A DNA stretch of 15,190 nucleotides from JANNSW01 sp031431235 (GTDB lineage: Bacteria > Pseudomonadota > Alphaproteobacteria > Rhizobiales > Hyphomicrobiaceae), in assembly GCA_031431235.1 (NCBI GenBank), contig JANPDA010000351.1:1-15190 (forward strand), given 5' to 3'. Below are positions 1-6,900 of the stretch, one piece after another (within the stretch, counting starts at the first letter, position 1; every line of letters begins with the position of its first letter). The notes under the pieces were generated by a model. It had not been told where the DNA came from and ran no database searches. It saw only the letters and a list, made by a program, of their open reading frames with translations. The translations under genes were made by a program, and so were the position numbers.

Positions 1-223
1 CACCGCGCCCGGCGTCGACCAGGCGATGATGATCGGGATGCGGTGAATGAGTGTCAGCACCAGACCGGCGAGGGCCTGGGCGAGGCAAACGGCGGTGATC
101 CAGGAGGACAGTTGCTCTGGCGTGGCCCCGAGTCGGCTGGCCGCCGCAAGAATGACGGCGATGGTGCCGGCAAAGCCAACCACGGCAGCAACAATGGGAG
201 CGGCTAATGAGCGAAGCGCGCAT
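1..223 (-). CDS. benE: BenE-family benzoate/H+ symporter, N-terminal part, apparently frameshifted
   Basis: The gene is cut by the left edge. Read on the minus strand in the frame ending at base 1, it gives a hydrophobic stretch (APIVAAVVGFAGTIAVILAA), then GATPEQLSSWI and IIIAWSTPGA. The SSW and WSTPGA blocks are typical of BenE-family transporters, inner-membrane proteins of about 390 residues that import benzoate-like aromatics with protons. No ATG or GTG lies just upstream in this frame; the next ATG is at 438 and would add about 72 residues of Arg/Pro/Ser-rich sequence unlike a transporter. The ATG at 223-221 opens MRASLIS in the neighbouring frame, and removing one base at 200-205 would join it to APIVAAVV as an ordinary BenE N-terminus. 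So the gene is either a pseudogene, or the sequence has an extra base, or a rare start codon is used. The family call is fairly firm; the start is not. Confidence 0.6.
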   Translation of the reverse strand, partial: MRASLISRSHCCCRGWLCRHHRRHSCGGQPTRGHARATVLLDHRRLPRPGPRRSGADTHSPHPDHHRLVDAGRG

Positions 224-501
224 GTCGGGATGAGTTGTCTGGTGGAATGGCAGGCCCGAATCGGCCGCCCGATGCGATGCTGCTGGGCAGGGTAGCGGCA
301 GGTCGAGCTGGGGGAAACTCCCGCTGACGCCGCAGCCTTTGGCCGTCGATCCCCATGCTGAGGTGGTTTTCCCCATCTGCCTGCGACGCTATCGACCTGT
401 TGGCCGCAACTGGGATATGCTCTCCATCGGGGCGTCATAATGCCGGGCTATGAGTCCGGCTTGATCGACGTTTCAACTTTAGGGAACGAGGGGAGACTCA
501 A

Positions 502-756
502 ATGCTTGGTGCTTATGGCTGGCTCGAGCCAGTGCTCATCGCCGCAGGTGTGGTGTTCATCATCGACTTGATCGGCAACATGCTGACGTTCAGCAGCCGC
601 TTCCTGAACGCGCTCGTCACGGCGATCATCTTCGCTCTGGTGTTTGGCGCACTCGTCTATTTCGGTTACGGCGGCGTCGAGATGAAGATGCAGATGGAGC
701 CGTCCGCAACGGCTCCGGCCACGACCGGCACGACGACCACCGGCAGCGGCGGTTGA
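502..756 (+). CDS. Small two-helix membrane protein, unknown function
   Basis: This 84-residue protein has a good ribosome site (GGGGAG seven bases before the ATG). Two hydrophobic segments, about residues 9-29 and 35-56, are separated by a short polar turn (FSSRF), so it should be a small inner-membrane hairpin protein. The tail (residues 60-84) is polar: a Met-rich patch (EMKMQME) followed by low-complexity Ala/Thr/Gly/Ser. I do not recognise a named family. A GC-rich hairpin followed by T-rich sequence at 771-810 would end the transcript, so it looks like a single-gene unit. Confidence 0.75.
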   Translation: MLGAYGWLEPVLIAAGVVFIIDLIGNMLTFSSRFLNALVTAIIFALVFGALVYFGYGGVEMKMQMEPSATAPATTGTTTTGSGG

Positions 757-770
757 GTCTATCGGTTGGC

Positions 771-810
771 GGCGGCGATGGGCATCCCCTGTTCGCCGCC
801 GTTTGCTTTT
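771..810 (+). terminator. Likely Rho-independent terminator after the small membrane protein
   Basis: GGCGGCG at 771-777 pairs with CGCCGCC at 794-800 across a 16-base loop, followed directly by GTTTGCTTTT. It lies 15 bases past the stop of the 502-756 gene. The loop is long and the T tract is interrupted, so this is probable rather than certain. Confidence 0.5.
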
Positions 811-860
811 GATCGTAGCATTGTGACGCAGCCCGGAAAAACACGAGCCGGTGCTCGAGG

Positions 861-1037
861 GTGGGGTATTGCTCACCGCTCGAGGGCCAGTTCGCCGCGA
901 GCCCCGGCGCCGAGGACCTGATCGGCTGGCACGTCGACCGCGGGTTGGACCAGGCGGCCGACTTCAATCCCGCCCACACCTTCACCAAGGCATTCGACCG
1001 GCCCGATATCGTGGGCGCGGCGCTCGACGGGATATGA
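861..1037 (+). pseudogene. Coding-like remnant, C-terminal fragment of an unrecognised protein
   Basis: From about 876 to the TGA at 1035-1037 one frame reads as ordinary protein with good codon choice, including EDLIGWHVDRGLD and FNPAHTFTKAFDRPDIVGAA. The frame is closed upstream by TAG at 816-818; the only plausible start is GTG at 861, without a convincing ribosome site, which would give 58 residues. It looks more like the preserved end of a longer gene whose front has been lost than a small gene of its own. I cannot name the family. What I see is a coding-like frame; that it is a remnant is inference. Confidence 0.35.
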
Positions 1038-1049
1038 AGATATCCGTTT

Positions 1050-1138
1050 CCCCGGACGACGCCGCAAGGCGTCGATCCGGGGCCGTCGATCCGGGGCCCA
1101 GCGTCAGGAGCTCAAATCGTGCAGCTCCTGGGTCCCGG
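1050..1138. repeat. Palindromic repeat cluster downstream of fhs
   Basis: The first hairpin has CCCCGGACGACGCC at 1050-1063 pairing with GGCGTCGATCCGGGG at 1068-1082 across a GCAA loop, with one bulged base. The 14-base unit GTCGATCCGGGGCC then occurs twice in tandem (1071-1084 and 1085-1098). A second hairpin follows: CAGGAGCT (1105-1112) pairs with AGCTCCTG (1123-1130), and the outer CCGGGGCCC / GGGTCCCGG extend it with one mismatch. The cluster lies just past the 3' end of fhs and may act as its terminator or an mRNA 3' stabiliser, though no T tract is present. GC-rich intergenic palindromes of this kind are common in alphaproteobacteria. Confidence 0.6.
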
Positions 1139-1176
1139 CACTTCGCGCTCCGGCCGGGAAGACGGTTGAGAAGGCC

Positions 1177-2856
1177 TCAGAACAACCCCTCGATCTTGCC
1201 CTCTGCGTTCAGCCGGATGATCTCGGCTGAAGGCACCTTGGGCAGGCCGGGCATGGTCATGATGTCGCCGGCGATCGCCACCACGAAGCCAGCGCCCGCC
1301 GAGAGGCGCACCTCGCGGATCGGAATGGTGTGGCCGGTCGGAGCGCCGCGCTTGTCGGGATCGGTCGTGAACGAGTACTGGGTCTTGGCCATGCAGATCG
1401 GCAGGTTGCCGAAGCCTTCCTTCTCCCAGGTCTCGAGCTGCTTCTTCACGCCGCCTGCGTCCGCGATGCCGTCGGCGCGATAGATTTTCTTCGCGATCTG
1501 CTCGATCTTCGACCACAGCGGCTGCTCGAGCTCGTAGATCGGACGGAAGGCGCTCGGCGTGCTGTCGATCATGGCGACGACCTTCTTGGCCAGCTCCTCG
1601 GTGCCCGCGGACCCCTTCGCCCAATGCTCGCACAGGATCGCTTCCACGCCTTGCGTCCGAGCGTAGTCCTTGATCGCCTGGATCTCGGCCTCGCTGTCGG
1701 TCAGGAACCGGTTGATGGCGACGACGACCGGCACGCCGAAGCTCTTCAAGTTCTCGATGTGGCGGCCGAGATTGGCAGCGCCCTTCTTCAAGGCCTCCAC
1801 GTTCTCCTTGCCGAGGTCCTCCTTGGCGATTCCCCCGTTCATTTTCAGCGCCCGGATGGTCGCAACGATCACAGTCGCATCGGGATTCAATCCGGCCTTG
1901 CGGCACTTGATGTCGAAGAACTTCTCAGCGCCCAGGTCCGCGCCGAAGCCGGCTTCGGTGACGACATAGTCCGCGAGCTTCAGAGCGGTCTTGGTCGCGA
2001 TCACCGAGTTGCAGCCGTGTGCGATGTTGGCGAAGGGGCCGCCATGGATGAAGGCCGGGTTGTTCTCGAGCGTCTGCACCAGATTGGGCTGCACTGCCTG
2101 CTGCAGCAGCACGGTCATGGCACCATCGGCCTTCAAGTCACGGGCACGCACGGCCGTCTTGTCGCGGCGGTAGCCGATGATGATGTCGCCGATGCGCTTC
2201 TCGAGGTCGGCCAGATCGTTGGCGAGGCAGAGAATCGCCATCACCTCGGAGGCGACCGTAATGTCGAAGCCGGTCTCGCGGGGGGCTCCATTCGCGCCGC
2301 CGCCCAGCGACACGACGATATGGCGCAGCGCCCGATCGTTCATGTCCATGACGCGGCGCCAGGCGATCTTGCGCGGGTCGAGGTTCAAGGGATTGCCATA
2401 GAAGAGCGAGTTGTCGATCAACGCCGACAGCAGGTTGTGGGCGGAGGTGATGGCGTGGAAATCGCCGGTGAAATGGAGGTTGATGTCCTCCATCGGCACC
2501 ACCTGGGCGTAGCCGCCGCCAGCCGCACCCCCCTTGACCCCGAAGCAGGGACCGAGTGATGGTTCGCGCAGGCAGATCGCCGCCTTCTTCCCGATCCGAT
2601 TGAGGCCATCGCCGAGCCCGACCGTCGTCGTGGTCTTGCCCTCGCCCGCAGGCGTGGGATTGATCGCGGTAACGAGGATGAGCTTGCCGTCCTTGCGACC
2701 GCTCAGCGACTTGATGAAGTCGGCTGAGATCTTCGCCTTGTCGTGGCCATAGGGCTGCAAGTGCTCCGAGGCGATGCCGAGCTTCTGGCCAATCTCCTGG
2801 ATCGGCCGCTTCTTGGCGGCGCGCGCAATCTCGATATCGCTCGGGACCTTGGTCAT
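1177..2856 (-). CDS. fhs: Formate-tetrahydrofolate ligase
   Basis: Fhs (10-formyl-THF synthetase) joins formate to tetrahydrofolate with ATP, feeding cytosolic one-carbon metabolism. The 559-residue length fits the family. Visible marks are the P-loop TPAGEGKT at residues 68-75, the family signature GVKGGAAGGGY at 106-116, and the second signature VATIRALKMNGG at 331-342. The ATG at 2856 has AAGGAA eight bases upstream. The gene is divergent from a GlxA-type regulator across an operator-rich gap and ends beside a palindromic repeat cluster. It could capture formate or formaldehyde-derived carbon released by the nearby oxidase, but this link rests only on proximity. The enzyme assignment itself is very secure. 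Confidence 0.97.
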   Translation of the reverse strand: MTKVPSDIEIARAAKKRPIQEIGQKLGIASEHLQPYGHDKAKISADFIKSLSGRKDGKLILVTAINPTPAGEGKTTTTVGLGDGLNRIGKKAAICLREPSLGPCFGVKGGAAGGGYAQVVPMEDINLHFTGDFHAITSAHNLLSALIDNSLFYGNPLNLDPRKIAWRRVMDMNDRALRHIVVSLGGGANGAPRETGFDITVASEVMAILCLANDLADLEKRIGDIIIGYRRDKTAVRARDLKADGAMTVLLQQAVQPNLVQTLENNPAFIHGGPFANIAHGCNSVIATKTALKLADYVVTEAGFGADLGAEKFFDIKCRKAGLNPDATVIVATIRALKMNGGIAKEDLGKENVEALKKGAANLGRHIENLKSFGVPVVVAINRFLTDSEAEIQAIKDYARTQGVEAILCEHWAKGSAGTEELAKKVVAMIDSTPSAFRPIYELEQPLWSKIEQIAKKIYRADGIADAGGVKKQLETWEKEGFGNLPICMAKTQYSFTTDPDKRGAPTGHTIPIREVRLSAGAGFVVAIAGDIMTMPGLPKVPSAEIIRLNAEGKIEGLF

Positions 2857-3218
2857 CGTGGCGTTTCCTTGGGGATTGACGTGTCGAATGGGGCTCGGCT
2901 CGGAGTGCTGGAACTCTCCGCTCCGGCAGCAAGCGGATGCGACTTAGGCCACGCAATGCCACCAGCCGACCCATTCCGTCGCGACGGAAAATTGGCTGAT
3001 TGCGACACGATCCCACAGCGACTTGTCGCATTCCCGCGTGCGTTCATGCGAATGGGCTGTATGCTAGCCGAGTTTGTCGCTTCTGGCTGCGGTTGTGCCG
3101 CACCTGGGCAAGTGTCAGGATCTGTCACTGACGCCCGCGGAAAGCCTGGATGCGACATCAGCCTTCACTCTTGCGCCGTGCGTTTGGCCCGGCGCTGGCG
3201 TGTGCGGAGACGGGTCAC
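2857..3218. promoter_or_regulatory. Divergent control region between fhs and the GlxA-type regulator
   Basis: These 362 bases hold no convincing gene. The clearest element is a perfect 16-bp palindrome TTCCGTCGCGACGGAA at 2974-2989, flanked by CCA and TTGG. TGCGAC recurs at 2938, 3001 and 3151, and as GTCGCA at 3025-3030. GCGAC-TT-GTCGC forms an inverted repeat at 3018-3029, and TTGTCGC recurs at 3024 and 3073. GGATGCGAC starts two similar 16-base words at 2936 and 3148 (13 of 16 identical). These are candidate sites for the adjacent AraC-type regulator or another dimeric factor. I could not pick a confident -35/-10 pair in either direction. Confidence 0.5.
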
Positions 3219-4283
3219 ATGCAGAAGTCAGCCGTGGTGATGCAGCCGCCGGTCGCCGGTCATGCGGGAGTGGCAGTCGCGAGCACGCAGAGCCTTGCCC
3301 AGCACATCTACTTCCTGCTGACGCCCCATTTCACCATGACGGCCTTCACCATGGCGATCGAGCCGATCCGGATTGCCAACCGGATGCTCGGCAAGCCCTA
3401 CTACAAGTGGGAGCTGCTTTCGCGCGACGGCAAGCCGGTACGCGCCTCCAACGGCATCGAGATCAATGTCGACAACTCGATAGCAGCGGTTCAGCGCGAG
3501 TGCCTGGGGCCGACGCGCTCGCGCATGGTGATCGTTTGCGCCGGCATGCACGTGGAGGAATTCGAGGACCAGTCGGTGTTCGCCTGGCTGCGGCGCATGC
3601 ATGCGCAAGGGGCCGCGATCGGCGGCGTGTGCACCGGCGCCTGGATCCTGGCGGAGGCGGGTCTGCTCGATGCCCGGCGCTGCGCCATCCATTGGGAGAA
3701 TTTGCCGGGCTTTGCCGAGCGCTTCCCCGATGCGCTCGTCAAGTCGGTGCTGTTCGAGGTCGACCACGGCATCTACACCTGTGCCGGGGGGACTGCCTCC
3801 CTCGACATGATGCTGCATCTGATCAGTCAGGCACTCGGCGAGGATGTCGTCACCAAGGTCTGTGAGCAATGCCTGATCGACCGGATCAGGCGCCCCGACG
3901 ACCGCCAACGATTGCCGATCGGCGCGCGGGTCGGTGTGCAGAACCCGCGCTTGCTCGCCATCATCGAGCTGATGGAGGCCAATGTCGCCGAGCCGCTGTC
4001 GCTCGCCGACATCTCAGATGCAACCGGCATCTCGCGGCGTCACGTCGAGCGGCTGTTCCGCCATCACATGGGCCGCAGTCCCGCTCGCTACTATCTCGAT
4101 GTGCGGCTCGAGCGGGCGCGACGTCTGCTGCGCCATTCGACCATGCCGATCGTCGAGGTCGCGATCGCCGCGGGCTTCGTTTCGGCTTCCCATTTCTCCA
4201 AGCGCTATCGCGAGCGCTACGGCATCTCGCCCCAGTCCGACCGGCGTGAGAGCGATGCGGTGCTGCCACTAGCCGCCGAGTAG
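3219..4283 (+). CDS. GlxA-family transcriptional regulator (DJ-1/PfpI domain plus AraC-type HTH)
   Basis: From this start the protein has 354 residues. Residues about 28-200 form a DJ-1/PfpI (class I glutamine amidotransferase-like) sensor domain, with the nucleophile-elbow motif GGVCTGAW and its Cys at 138. Residues about 245-340 form a paired AraC-type helix-turn-helix domain (LSLADISDATGISRRHVERLF and EVAIAAGFVSASHFSKRY). The family includes GbdR and CdhR, regulators of glycine betaine and carnitine catabolism, so a nitrogenous or methylated effector is plausible but unproven. The ATG at 3219 is preferred over the one at 3150 because GGAG lies nine bases upstream and the extra 23 residues look unrelated. 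It is divergent from fhs and upstream of an SMP-30 lactonase, suggesting local control. Confidence 0.92.
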   Translation: MQKSAVVMQPPVAGHAGVAVASTQSLAQHIYFLLTPHFTMTAFTMAIEPIRIANRMLGKPYYKWELLSRDGKPVRASNGIEINVDNSIAAVQRECLGPTRSRMVIVCAGMHVEEFEDQSVFAWLRRMHAQGAAIGGVCTGAWILAEAGLLDARRCAIHWENLPGFAERFPDALVKSVLFEVDHGIYTCAGGTASLDMMLHLISQALGEDVVTKVCEQCLIDRIRRPDDRQRLPIGARVGVQNPRLLAIIELMEANVAEPLSLADISDATGISRRHVERLFRHHMGRSPARYYLDVRLERARRLLRHSTMPIVEVAIAAGFVSASHFSKRYRERYGISPQSDRRESDAVLPLAAE

Positions 4284-4330
4284 CATTGCGCTACAGGATG
4301 GCCGGCGGCCAGTGGTCAAAGGGGGACAGC

Positions 4331-5212
4331 ATGCGGTTCGAGCCAGTGATGGAAGCCCACAGGGATCTGCTGGGTGAGGCACCGCACTGGGACGAGCAGA
4401 CGGGGCAGCTCATCTGGATCGACCTCAATCCGGGCATCGTCCGCAGCCTCGATCCGCAATCCGGCAAAGTGATCAGCTGGCAGCTCGGCGAATCGATCGG
4501 CTCGGCGGTGCCGCGCGAGGCGGGCGGTCTCGTCGTTGCTCTCGTCAGCGGGCTCTATGTGCTCGATCCGGCAACCGGCCGGACCGAGAAGTTCGCCGAA
4601 CTCGAGCCGATCACCCTCGGCAACCGGCCGAACGAGGCCCGGGTCGATCCGACCGGCCGCCTCTGGGTCGGCACCATGCGGAACGATGTGGGCCTCGATC
4701 TGGGCGAGGTACCGGTCACCCGCTCGTCGGGCGCGCTCTACCGGGTCGAGGCGAATGGCGCGGTCCACCGGCACGATAGCGGCGTGGGCGTTGCCAATAC
4801 GCTCGTTTGGGATGACACCCGTGGCAGGCTCTATTTCGGCGACAGCCTGACCGGCGTGATCTCGGTCTACGACTGGGATCGGGCCTCGGGCGCGATCGCC
4901 AACCGGCGCGTCTTCGCCGGCCCGCACCCGCGTGGCGTGCCGGACGGATCGGCGCTCGATGCCGAGGGCTACCTCTGGAATGCCCGTTGGGGCGGCGGCT
5001 GCCTCATCCGCTACGACCCCGACGGCGGCATCGATCGCATTTTCGACATGCCGGTCAACAAGCCGACCTCCTGCGTGTTCGGCGGCCCCGGTTTGCGCAC
5101 GCTCTATGTGACGACCGCCCGGATCGGTGAGCCGGTGGGCGGGCTCGACGGCGCGCTGCTGGCAGCGGAAGCGCCGGTGCCGGGCCAGCCTTGCACCCGG
5201 TTTGCCGGCTGA
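4331..5212 (+). CDS. SMP-30/gluconolactonase/LRE family protein
   Basis: A 293-residue six-bladed beta-propeller lactonase of the SMP-30 (regucalcin) family, metal-dependent enzymes that open sugar or related lactones. Residues matching the human SMP-30 metal ligands are visible: Glu16 in GEAPHW, Asn156 in VANTLVW and Asp205 in GVPDGS; Asn101 lies in RPNEARVDP, where PND or PNE is usual. The C-terminal blocks LWNARWGGG and KPTSCVFGG are typical. The ATG at 4331 follows AGGGGGAC at good spacing; an in-frame ATG at 4286 adds 15 unlikely residues. It follows the GlxA-type regulator by 47 bases in the same direction and converges on the FAD oxidase 54 bases away. The substrate cannot be told from sequence. 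Confidence 0.92.
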   Translation: MRFEPVMEAHRDLLGEAPHWDEQTGQLIWIDLNPGIVRSLDPQSGKVISWQLGESIGSAVPREAGGLVVALVSGLYVLDPATGRTEKFAELEPITLGNRPNEARVDPTGRLWVGTMRNDVGLDLGEVPVTRSSGALYRVEANGAVHRHDSGVGVANTLVWDDTRGRLYFGDSLTGVISVYDWDRASGAIANRRVFAGPHPRGVPDGSALDAEGYLWNARWGGGCLIRYDPDGGIDRIFDMPVNKPTSCVFGGPGLRTLYVTTARIGEPVGGLDGALLAAEAPVPGQPCTRFAG

Positions 5213-5266
5213 TATGGGCAGGTCCAGTCCGGGCCTTCCCAAGCCCGTCCGCCGCCAACCTCGACA

Positions 5267-6580
5267 CTATTTCTCCGGCCGGGCCTTCAAGTGCTCGAAA
5301 TGGAAGCGCAGCGCGGCGAGCGGGCGGAACAGCGTGCCGGGCGGGATGATCGCGGGCTTCTCCATCGCGAGCGCCAGCTCCACCTGCTTCGAGCGCTCGC
5401 CGGCGGCCAGCTCCGCGATCAGCTTGCCGAGCAGCGTGCCCCGCGTGACGCCGGTGCCGTTGTAGCAGGCCGCCGCGAATACGCCCGGCTGCATCTCCTC
5501 GAACACAAAGCGCCCGTTCCGGCTGATGCAGATCGAGCCGGACCAGGTGAACTCGACCGCATCGGCCGGCAGCCAGGGGAACCGCCGCAACAGACCTTCC
5601 CGGTGCGTCTCGCGGTGCTTGGCCAATCGCTCGCCATCGACGCCTTCGGGGCGAAACTCGGCCTTGTTGCGCACGAGCAGCCGGCGATCGGGTGTCAGCC
5701 GGATGGTGGCGCCGCCCTTGACCGGCGAGAGCAGCGCAAAAGGCTCGACGCCGCCGATCCGATCGTCCTCCTCCTTGGTCAGCGGGCGGGTCAGGCTCCC
5801 CGAGACGACGACGGGAAAGATCCGGTCGCGCTTGTAGCCGAACCGCGGCAGATAGGCATTGAGACCGACGATCACCTTGGCCGCGTCGATGCTGCCGTTC
5901 TCCAGCTCGACCATCGCCCCACCGCCGGCCCGCGCTCCGAGCCGCACCGCTTTCGTGTTCTCGAAGACCTCGACCTGCTTGGGCAGGGCCTCGGTCAATC
6001 CCTTCGAGAATTTCGCCGAGTGCAGGAAGCCGGTGCCCGAGCCGCCGATCCAGAGCGCCTTGCGATAGAAGTCGATGCCGAAGCGGCTGGCGAGCTCCTC
6101 GGCGCCGTAGACCTTGGCCTTGCCGCCGACCTCCTCGATCATGCGCCCATAGCGCTCGGCATCGGCGAACAGCCGCGGCTCGTGGGCCGCGTAGAAATAG
6201 CCGTCCTCATGGTAGTCGCACGCGATTCCCAGGTCCTTGATGAGCTGCTTGACGCCTTCGCCCGCCGCTTGGTCGAGCTCGATCTGGGGCATCGACCGCG
6301 CGATGCTCTTGCCGATGCCGTAGCTCAACTCGTCGGGCAGCGTGTTGCCGACGACGAAGCCCGAGTTGCGGCCGCTCGCGCCTTGTGCGATGCGCTTGCC
6401 GTCGATCAGGATGATCCGGTCCTTGGGCCGTAACGCCGCGAGCCGATGGGCGGCGGTGAGGCCGGTCAGCCCCGCTCCGATGATGAGCCAGTCCGTCCGC
6501 TGGCTGCCGCTGAGACGAGGGAAGGAGCGATAGGAGCCGGCCGTCTCGACCCAGCCACTGCGGTCCGCGATAGCTGCCAT
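5267..6580 (-). CDS. FAD-dependent amine/amino-acid oxidoreductase (DadA / PuuB-like)
   Basis: From the chosen start the protein has 437 residues. It opens with a Rossmann ADP-binding motif (DWLIIGAGLTGLTAA, glycines at about 35, 37 and 40), the usual acidic residue at the end of the second strand (LIDGKR) and ASGRNSGFV. The C-terminal FAD block reads ACYNGTGVTRG, as in the DAO family. Such enzymes oxidise amines or D- and N-substituted amino acids, passing electrons to oxygen or a quinone. ATG 6580 is preferred because AGGGGGGCAGG lies just before it; the ATG at 6667 would add 29 Ser/Arg-rich residues. It converges on the lactonase gene. Gamma-glutamylputrescine oxidase is the closest familiar relative by motif, but the substrate is unknown. 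Confidence 0.9.
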   Translation of the reverse strand: MAAIADRSGWVETAGSYRSFPRLSGSQRTDWLIIGAGLTGLTAAHRLAALRPKDRIILIDGKRIAQGASGRNSGFVVGNTLPDELSYGIGKSIARSMPQIELDQAAGEGVKQLIKDLGIACDYHEDGYFYAAHEPRLFADAERYGRMIEEVGGKAKVYGAEELASRFGIDFYRKALWIGGSGTGFLHSAKFSKGLTEALPKQVEVFENTKAVRLGARAGGGAMVELENGSIDAAKVIVGLNAYLPRFGYKRDRIFPVVVSGSLTRPLTKEEDDRIGGVEPFALLSPVKGGATIRLTPDRRLLVRNKAEFRPEGVDGERLAKHRETHREGLLRRFPWLPADAVEFTWSGSICISRNGRFVFEEMQPGVFAAACYNGTGVTRGTLLGKLIAELAAGERSKQVELALAMEKPAIIPPGTLFRPLAALRFHFEHLKARPEK

Positions 6581-6748
6581 CCTGCCCCCCTGCAAGCTCG
6601 ATGTCGCTGATCGAGACTGGCGCGACCGCTCTGGCACCACAAGGCCCAGCTGGTGGAGAGCTGTCATGCAACGGGCCGCCGCCGGGCGCGCTCAGGACAC
6701 TCCAAACAATAACCGCTGCGTCCTGTCGTCAAGTCGAGGACGGGATCT

Positions 6749-6849
6749 GTAGGGTGCATTAGGCCTGCTTCAGGCCGTATTGCACCACCGCCCCGGATCG
6801 CATCGCCAGCCGAAGGTGCAATACGGCGAAGGCGCCTATTGCACCCTAC
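6749..6849. repeat. Inverted pair of REP-like hairpins (element A)
   Basis: GTAG at 6749-6752 is followed by a hairpin (6753-6786) with GGTGCA pairing to TGCACC and inner GGCCTG pairing to CAGGCC. After 28 bases a second hairpin runs from 6815 to 6845, GGTGCAATA pairing with TATTGCACC and inner GGCG with CGCC, ending in CTAC (6846-6849). The two halves also pair with each other: 13 perfect bases 6774-6786 with 6815-6827, and 15 of 16 for 6749-6764 with 6834-6849. GTAG at the foot of a hairpin, and two such units head to head, are the known features of REP/BIME elements mobilised by RAYT transposases. It lies between two minus-strand genes. Confidence 0.85.
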
Positions 6850-6900
6850 GCCGAAGCGCATCCGCTCGCGAAAATGGTTCAGTTGTTGTTCGGGCTGTCC

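Noticed and set aside
1330..2559. 409-residue plus-strand open frame
   Set aside because: It lies entirely opposite fhs, whose signatures are unmistakable; the translation is an Arg/Asp/His-rich shadow of a GC-rich gene.
3150..3218. Longer start for the GlxA-type regulator
   Set aside because: No ribosome site, and the extra 23 residues do not look like part of the domain; GGAG sits correctly before 3219.
5291..6433. 380-residue plus-strand open frame opposite the FAD oxidase
   Set aside because: Shadow of the oxidase; no family resemblance and typical antisense composition.
6749..6849. CRISPR array or MITE
   Set aside because: There are no regularly spaced direct repeats, and the GTAG-hairpin-hairpin-CTAC layout fits REP pairs better than a MITE with target duplications.
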